This document shows positions 59,553 through 64,000 of a stretch of DNA of 64,000 bases, one piece after another (within the stretch, counting starts at the first letter, position 1; every line of letters begins with the position of its first letter). The stretch lies in the NCBI GenBank assembly GCA_002419385.1, contig DIFZ01000003.1, positions 27,621 to 91,620 of the forward strand, given 5' to 3'. A program made the position numbers and the translations under genes. This DNA is from Geobacter sp. UBA5735. GTDB lineage: Bacteria; Desulfobacterota; Desulfuromonadia; Geobacterales; Geobacteraceae. The notes under the pieces are model-generated. The model had not been told where the DNA came from. It did no database searches and saw only the letters and a program-made list of their open reading frames with translations.

Positions 59553-60767
59553 TTAGTCTAGAATATCGTGAATGCTCCCTGATAATCGGAGCACTTCCTC
59601 CCGCAGTTCTGCCGCGCGCTCCTTGTATGCAGTGCGCAATGAATCTCCTTGCTTCAGAATCGCGCTGGCGTGGCTAAGAACCTGTTTCTCCTCATTCCAA
59701 AGATCAGTAGGATCGATAGGCTTCGGCATCGTCCCGTTGAACAGCTCAACGAGGCCGTAGATCTTTTGCGACGAGGTGTGCAGCGGGATCACGGGACACC
59801 CCACCTTCGTTGCGAAAATCGCGTTATGATATCGTCCGGAGACAATGAATTTAGCGCGCTTGAGAATATTCAAAATGCTCTGGTAATCGTATGAGGGGCC
59901 GACAAAGTATGCCCCGGTGAGTCGCGCTACGTCTTTGAGTATCTGGTCTTCCTTGTCCTTGCCCATCAATACCATATTGGGAACGATCTTCTTGAGTTCC
60001 TGAAGCAGGTGCACGAGCGCCGAGGTGTCTCTGGTCCTGTGATAATCCATCGGCAGCATGCTGAGGCTCAGCACAAAAAAATCCCGGTCGAGAAACGTGC
60101 AATCCCCCGGTGTCCGTTGTTCGACATCAAGCGCAAACGTCGAGTCAGGGACCATTCGTATCCGGCCATCCAATTCCGGGTAATAATCGAGGATATTCCG
60201 GTAGGACGCCGGCTCGCGCACGGCCGCCATGTCGATGGTACTGAACACCCTTCTGATCATGGCCGGCAGCGTAGCGTCCACTCTCGTCAATGTGACGCTT
60301 CCGTTGAGAAACAAGGCTCTCTTGTCGAGTTTCGTTTTGACAAGCCAGAGCATAAAAAGGCCTTTAAGTGCGCAGATATTATCGTCGCGATAGGTGCTGC
60401 CCTCGGCGTTGAAGATGACGGCATCTACCCCGTGGGCCTTTTCAATAAACTCGTTCGCGCCATCCCCCCCTTTCCCCTGCAGCCACAGATCGGCAACATA
60501 TTCGAATTCATCAGCCACGCGCGGCAGCACGTGAAAGACCGGGAAGTATTTTTTGGCGACGCGGCTGTTGTAGGCAAAAAGTTTTTTGCCGCCGAAGAAG
60601 CGCGGCTCGAAAGAATACCTGCGATGCATGTACGCGTGATCAAGCAGCGTAAAACCGGCATCGGTGTTTTCCCGGGCGATGATCTGTAACAACCCCTCGG
60701 TACACGCCTGCAACCCCCAATTCTGGCAACAGCTTCCTTCGTTGAGGATGAGAACTCTCTTTGCCAT
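59553..60767 (-). CDS. Polysaccharide pyruvyl transferase-family protein
   Basis: A 404-residue member of the pyruvyl transferase family (CsaB/WcaK-like), which ketalises sugars with pyruvate from phosphoenolpyruvate. AAGGAAACAAT precedes the ATG. Family phrases include ILNEGSCCQNWGLQA, FNAEGSTYRDD, VREPASYRNI and the late FIVSGRYHNAIFA and GCPVIPLHTSSQK. It may instead be a related sugar methyl- or polysaccharide-modifying enzyme of the same fold. It lies between the PP-loop gene and a surface-carbohydrate gene, in the same direction. Confidence 0.83.
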   Translation of the reverse strand: MAKRVLILNEGSCCQNWGLQACTEGLLQIIARENTDAGFTLLDHAYMHRRYSFEPRFFGGKKLFAYNSRVAKKYFPVFHVLPRVADEFEYVADLWLQGKGGDGANEFIEKAHGVDAVIFNAEGSTYRDDNICALKGLFMLWLVKTKLDKRALFLNGSVTLTRVDATLPAMIRRVFSTIDMAAVREPASYRNILDYYPELDGRIRMVPDSTFALDVEQRTPGDCTFLDRDFFVLSLSMLPMDYHRTRDTSALVHLLQELKKIVPNMVLMGKDKEDQILKDVARLTGAYFVGPSYDYQSILNILKRAKFIVSGRYHNAIFATKVGCPVIPLHTSSQKIYGLVELFNGTMPKPIDPTDLWNEEKQVLSHASAILKQGDSLRTAYKERAAELREEVLRLSGSIHDILD

Positions 60768-60799
60768 ATTGTTTCCTTTTTAATACGAGCTCGATTGTG

Positions 60800-62173
60800 T
60801 TAGTTGGCTGTGCCTGGTAGACGGGAAAGTCTTTGCTGCCACTCGGCAATATCGCGCTCATGGAAATATTTGTCGAAACGCCCAAGCTTATCGACATAGT
60901 TCCTGCCCAGCGTGTTCTTCAGTCCATAGACGCGAAGATCGTGCCCGAAATGGTCTCCCGATGTCAGCAAATGGTAGTAGAGCCTCCGCTTCCAGTCCGC
61001 GGACAGTTCATTGCCAGGTTTCCGGATGGGCTCGCGGTCGCTGAGGAGGCGGTGAATATGATCTGCCACGGTTTTGGTCGACGTACCGTCAGGGGAATGG
61101 CACCACTTGCGGAGAAATTGATCCCTGGCGTCCATAAGGTCCCGGGAGATTGCGCCCCCGGCAAGATAGTAGGAAACCTTGTCGATCAACTCTTCGGAAG
61201 ATCTAACCATGTCACTGCCTGAGGCGAATTCCGGAGAGAAGTAATATTCATCAGGATTGAGCTGCATCTCGATCGTCGGCTTGCCAAGCAGCCAGGACTC
61301 GATAGCCGTTGTGCAGGAGCGATTCAATTCTATGTCGGTTGCATTCAGGACATCCCAGATATATTCATGCGCGACAATTCTCACCCTGTCGGCAGCAAAG
61401 GATAAATCGCCGCGGATGAGATCCCTGTAAAACTGGTGGTCCTCCGTGGGGTGGAGTTTCAGGACGAAATTGACTTTGGGCAGCTTCCGCACGAGTTTGA
61501 CGAATGCATCGAGGAAAAGTTTCCTGGAGAGGTAATCCCTTTTGGGAACATCGCCAAGGTCGCCGTACAACTCCTCGAGAACTTTGTCCCGTCCATATTT
61601 TTGGGCATTTCTTAAATAGAATTCTTTATTTGATGTGTGAAAAGAAGCCTGCGTGAAGTTGGTGGCGAAAGTAACCAATGGATAACGGGGATCCAATTCA
61701 TATTTTTCAAGGAAAGCAGATTTGGACAACAGAATTGATTTTAATGGTTGTCTGTAGAAATCAAAGCGCGGCACGCCAGCCACAATGATTTTGTCGGCGG
61801 CCAGGGTCTGATTCTCCCGCAGGATATCGGCCATTGGCTGGTTCCAGACGAAATGAAGGTCGACTCCGCTCAAATCGCAATCTTCCCCTCCCATATGCTT
61901 CCTCATCCCGTCCAGTGTCGGCATGCCTTCTGTGGGTAGGATCACAACACGGATATTCTGTCTTTGAAGATATTTGGCAAACTCCTGCTTTTTCTTAGGG
62001 ATGAGGTGATTCACCATTACCAGATCCGGCTTTATCGCCGGGACATGGTGCTTCTCCAAATTGTTCCTTGCATAATGAACCACGTGGCCAAGTTGCTCGA
62101 GCAGAAGGCCGGCATAAACATGACCAGCCAGATCCCGCCACTTGTGATCAACTGCTATTAGAATTTTAGCCAT
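60800..62173 (-). CDS. Surface carbohydrate biosynthesis protein (second copy)
   Basis: A 457-residue protein of the same kind as that at 56542, with LIAVDHKWRDLAGHVYAGLLLEQLG at the start and FVLKLHPTEDHQFYRD, ELNRSCTTAIESWLLGKPTIEM later. The LHPTED and CTTAIESWLLGKP segments parallel RPHPSEN and CTTGAEAYLLRVP of the other gene. ATG at 62173 follows CAGG; the ATG at 62182 is an alternative. Likely a transferase in the capsule or O-polysaccharide locus. The gap to the next gene is 33 bases. Confidence 0.8.
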   Translation of the reverse strand: MAKILIAVDHKWRDLAGHVYAGLLLEQLGHVVHYARNNLEKHHVPAIKPDLVMVNHLIPKKKQEFAKYLQRQNIRVVILPTEGMPTLDGMRKHMGGEDCDLSGVDLHFVWNQPMADILRENQTLAADKIIVAGVPRFDFYRQPLKSILLSKSAFLEKYELDPRYPLVTFATNFTQASFHTSNKEFYLRNAQKYGRDKVLEELYGDLGDVPKRDYLSRKLFLDAFVKLVRKLPKVNFVLKLHPTEDHQFYRDLIRGDLSFAADRVRIVAHEYIWDVLNATDIELNRSCTTAIESWLLGKPTIEMQLNPDEYYFSPEFASGSDMVRSSEELIDKVSYYLAGGAISRDLMDARDQFLRKWCHSPDGTSTKTVADHIHRLLSDREPIRKPGNELSADWKRRLYYHLLTSGDHFGHDLRVYGLKNTLGRNYVDKLGRFDKYFHERDIAEWQQRLSRLPGTAN

Positions 62174-62462
62174 TTTAATCATCCTGTCTGGTGTTTAGAG
62201 TTTCGCGAGCCCGTCAGAAAAACCTGTAGCGGCTCCCCCTGGTCTCATGAACCCTGACTATCGATCAAATTCCTCGATGCATATTGCGCTTTTCTTGCGC
62301 CTCGCTGCAGGGCAGAGCGGTGGTACCGAACGGGTGCGAGTGCTTCGTGCACCGCGCCGCCGCGCTCGACGGCGTCGTGGGAGTCGACCATCACGATTCG
62401 AAGCGGCTATTCACCCGGCGGCATGGCTGCAAAATCGGAGTTCCTTTTATCCTGAACCGTCA
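62174..62462. other. Intergenic segment with possible gene remnant
   Basis: About 290 bases between two leftward genes. A rightward 60-codon frame at 62284 reads RHGCKIGVPFILNRH at its end but has no start signal. It could be a decayed fragment; I do not assign it to a family. Confidence 0.3.
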
Positions 62463-63533
62463 TTAAAGTATCGCCTCTGTTTCCTGAATCATCTGCTCCC
62501 ACCTGTTTAGAAAGGCATTAAAAAGAAAAGGGTTGGCAGAAAGCACCAGTAGTTCGTGGTTGGCGCGAAGAGAACCCTGGGAAAGATTCATGCTGCCGAA
62601 AATGACCTCCCGCTGCCGGTGCGAATCGATGAGAATGAACTTGTTATGCATAGGAAGTCCTTGGAAGTGGCGGTAGCGGCGAAAGACAATATGCTCGTCG
62701 AGCAGAGTCTCTATCCAACGGGGGACCCGTCGTTCAGTATCATGGGCGAGTATTTCGATATCTACCCCCCGCTTCTTGAGATGGAGCAGAGTTTTTGCAA
62801 TATTCTTATCATTTAAATGTGAAACAGCCATTCGCAGTATCGTCCCGTTCGACAGGGTAAGCAGCTTCCGGCGAAGCACATCGCGCTGCAAACGGGGAAA
62901 AAGATAAATGCTGGAATCCCCTGCTGCGATCACCCTGTTGTTGCGTGGCAGCAGACGTTCCCATGGTCCGTGCAGACCATCATGAAGAAGGCGGAGATGA
63001 TCACGAAGGGGAAATACGAGTCGACTGTCGTTGATTTCCACCAGATAGTTGTGGCCTCGATCCTGATCGCCGATTTCTGCCACGACATTCGGATCTTCAG
63101 GCAGGTTGCCGGAAGGGTTGAAAGTACCGACAAGTACGTGGGGTTCTGGATGACTGAAGTAATAGAGCTTTATGTGCAGGCGGGGCTTTCTCCAGCGCAG
63201 GTTATCAGGCCATTTGTGCCTCAGGGACCTGCAATTGCCGCCGAGATTGCCGGCATCCTGCAGCATTGCAAGCACCGGTAAATTGGCCCGAGCAGCGCGC
63301 GGATTCGCCTCAAGGGCCAGGCGGACCGTTACCCCCCGTTTCTTGGCTTGCACAAGGGCATCAGCCAGGGCCTCGTCGCGAAAATAATAGGTTGCCCAAA
63401 ATATCTCGCCACCGGACGGCACTGCAGAGACGTGGGAATTCAGCAGATCACGAAGTGTACGGGGCTGACAATCCGGTCCTCCGAAAAAGATGCGGAATTG
63501 CGGATTGCCTTTCGAAGGTGCGGAGATGGTCAT
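62463..63533 (-). CDS. Phospholipase D-family protein
   Basis: A 356-residue protein with two HKD-like motifs. The second, HNKFILID followed by FGSMNLSQGSL, is intact (HxKxxxxD). The first reads HIKLYYFS, with Ser where Asp is expected, then GTFNPSGNL. PLD-fold enzymes include cardiolipin and phosphatidylserine synthases and nucleases; a lipid role is possible given the neighbourhood but there is no membrane segment. The start at 63533 has only a weak ribosome-binding site. Confidence 0.82.
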   Translation of the reverse strand: MTISAPSKGNPQFRIFFGGPDCQPRTLRDLLNSHVSAVPSGGEIFWATYYFRDEALADALVQAKKRGVTVRLALEANPRAARANLPVLAMLQDAGNLGGNCRSLRHKWPDNLRWRKPRLHIKLYYFSHPEPHVLVGTFNPSGNLPEDPNVVAEIGDQDRGHNYLVEINDSRLVFPLRDHLRLLHDGLHGPWERLLPRNNRVIAAGDSSIYLFPRLQRDVLRRKLLTLSNGTILRMAVSHLNDKNIAKTLLHLKKRGVDIEILAHDTERRVPRWIETLLDEHIVFRRYRHFQGLPMHNKFILIDSHRQREVIFGSMNLSQGSLRANHELLVLSANPFLFNAFLNRWEQMIQETEAIL

Positions 63534-63681
63534 TGGAATCAGAGTAGCTTATCTGCCGGTTCATTTTCAACTGTTTTTTTGCAAGGAAAGCTCTGTTCGC
63601 TTCCCTTGAAGAGATCGTCATGGTATAAACGAACTTTTTATATCATAAACTTCTTTGCCGAAGAAGTTGAAGGACAACTCC

Positions 63682-64000
63682 ATGCGTCTCATGCTCTACT
63701 TTACCAGGGCGTATCCCCGGCATACCCTGACCATGCTCCTGGCCCAGCTTATGGCCGGCGTGATGGAGGGGATCAGTCTGACCGCCCTGTTGCCGATGCT
63801 CAACATCGCCGTCAGTGGCGGTACCGGGAAATTCGGCTCCGGAATCGGTAAGTTCGTCACCTCCTCGCTGCAGATTATCGGCATTACTCCGACGGTGGCC
63901 TCCCTGCTGATGGTTGTGGTCGTCGGCGTGCTTTTGAAAAGTGTGCTGGTGCTGCTGGCGGATCGCAAAGTCGGCTACACCGTCGCCCTTGTGGCCACAG
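63682..64000 (+). CDS. ABC exporter permease (partial, runs off the window)
   Basis: The ATG at 63682 follows AAGGA and the frame stays open to the last base (106 codons). It begins MRLMLYFTRAYPRHTLTMLLAQLMAG, then a second hydrophobic segment TVASLLMVVVVGVLLKSVLVLLAD, as in the first two helices of MsbA-like or lipid-flippase exporters, and the sequence continues past 64000. A fused or separate ATPase domain cannot be seen. It points away from the glycan genes, consistent with export of a lipid-linked glycan. Confidence 0.75.
   Translation, partial: MRLMLYFTRAYPRHTLTMLLAQLMAGVMEGISLTALLPMLNIAVSGGTGKFGSGIGKFVTSSLQIIGITPTVASLLMVVVVGVLLKSVLVLLADRKVGYTVALVAT

Overview
The window is 64 kb of GC-rich DNA that reads like a chromosome segment of a Geobacter/Pelobacter-type member of the Desulfuromonadia. 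Pointers are the two-gene transketolase, the HisZ-type ATP phosphoribosyltransferase regulatory subunit beside purA, a CIRCE-preceded rpoH, a tungsten-type aldehyde:ferredoxin oxidoreductase with an iron alcohol dehydrogenase under a sigma-54 activator, and a cobalamin-dependent methionine synthase without a reactivation domain. The genus is inferred from gene content only.

Layout. 0-9.3 kb: housekeeping and cofactor genes (GerMN protein, metH, split transketolase, a pseudopilin-like protein, a hotdog thioesterase, then a leftward moaA-MOSC-DUF362 ferredoxin run). 9.3-15.6 kb: an alcohol oxidation module (AOR, Fe-ADH with a well-matched sigma-54 promoter, and an AcoR-like GAF/PAS/AAA+ activator). 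15.6-18.8 kb: a SHOCT lipoprotein, an outer-membrane porin with a structured leader, and palindromic repeats. 18.8-38.5 kb: tRNA-Glu and tRNA-Lys, purA-hisZ, trxB, folE2-queC-rhlE, trmB, truD, an IclR regulator, ilvE with a 50-codon Cys-rich gene, coaE, rpoH with CIRCE, a MoeB/ThiF-like E1 enzyme, a SAM-I riboswitch with metX, a cobalamin-riboswitch-like element, a beta-CASP nuclease-like protein, a flavodoxin-fold protein and fabH.

38.6-54.2 kb is the most interesting region: a dense lipid gene cluster. The rightward half encodes an acyl-AMP ligase, an NAD-dependent epimerase-like reductase, an acyl carrier protein and an alpha-oxoamine synthase in series, preceded by a GNAT-fold protein. 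This is the combination expected for bacterial ceramide synthesis (serine palmitoyltransferase, ketosphinganine reductase, bacterial ceramide synthase). Around it are a diacylglycerol-kinase-like lipid kinase, a CDP-alcohol phosphatidyltransferase, a degenerate nucleotidyltransferase, two further nucleotidyltransferases, a phosphoesterase, a HIT protein, a radical SAM enzyme and an LptF/LptG permease pair. I read it as a candidate phosphosphingolipid synthesis, headgroup and export locus.

54.2-64 kb is a more AT-rich surface-glycan region: a nonulosonate synthase, a fused CMP-nonulosonate synthetase/KdsC-type phosphatase, two surface-carbohydrate proteins, a PP-loop protein, a pyruvyl transferase, a PLD-family protein and the start of an ABC exporter that runs off the window.
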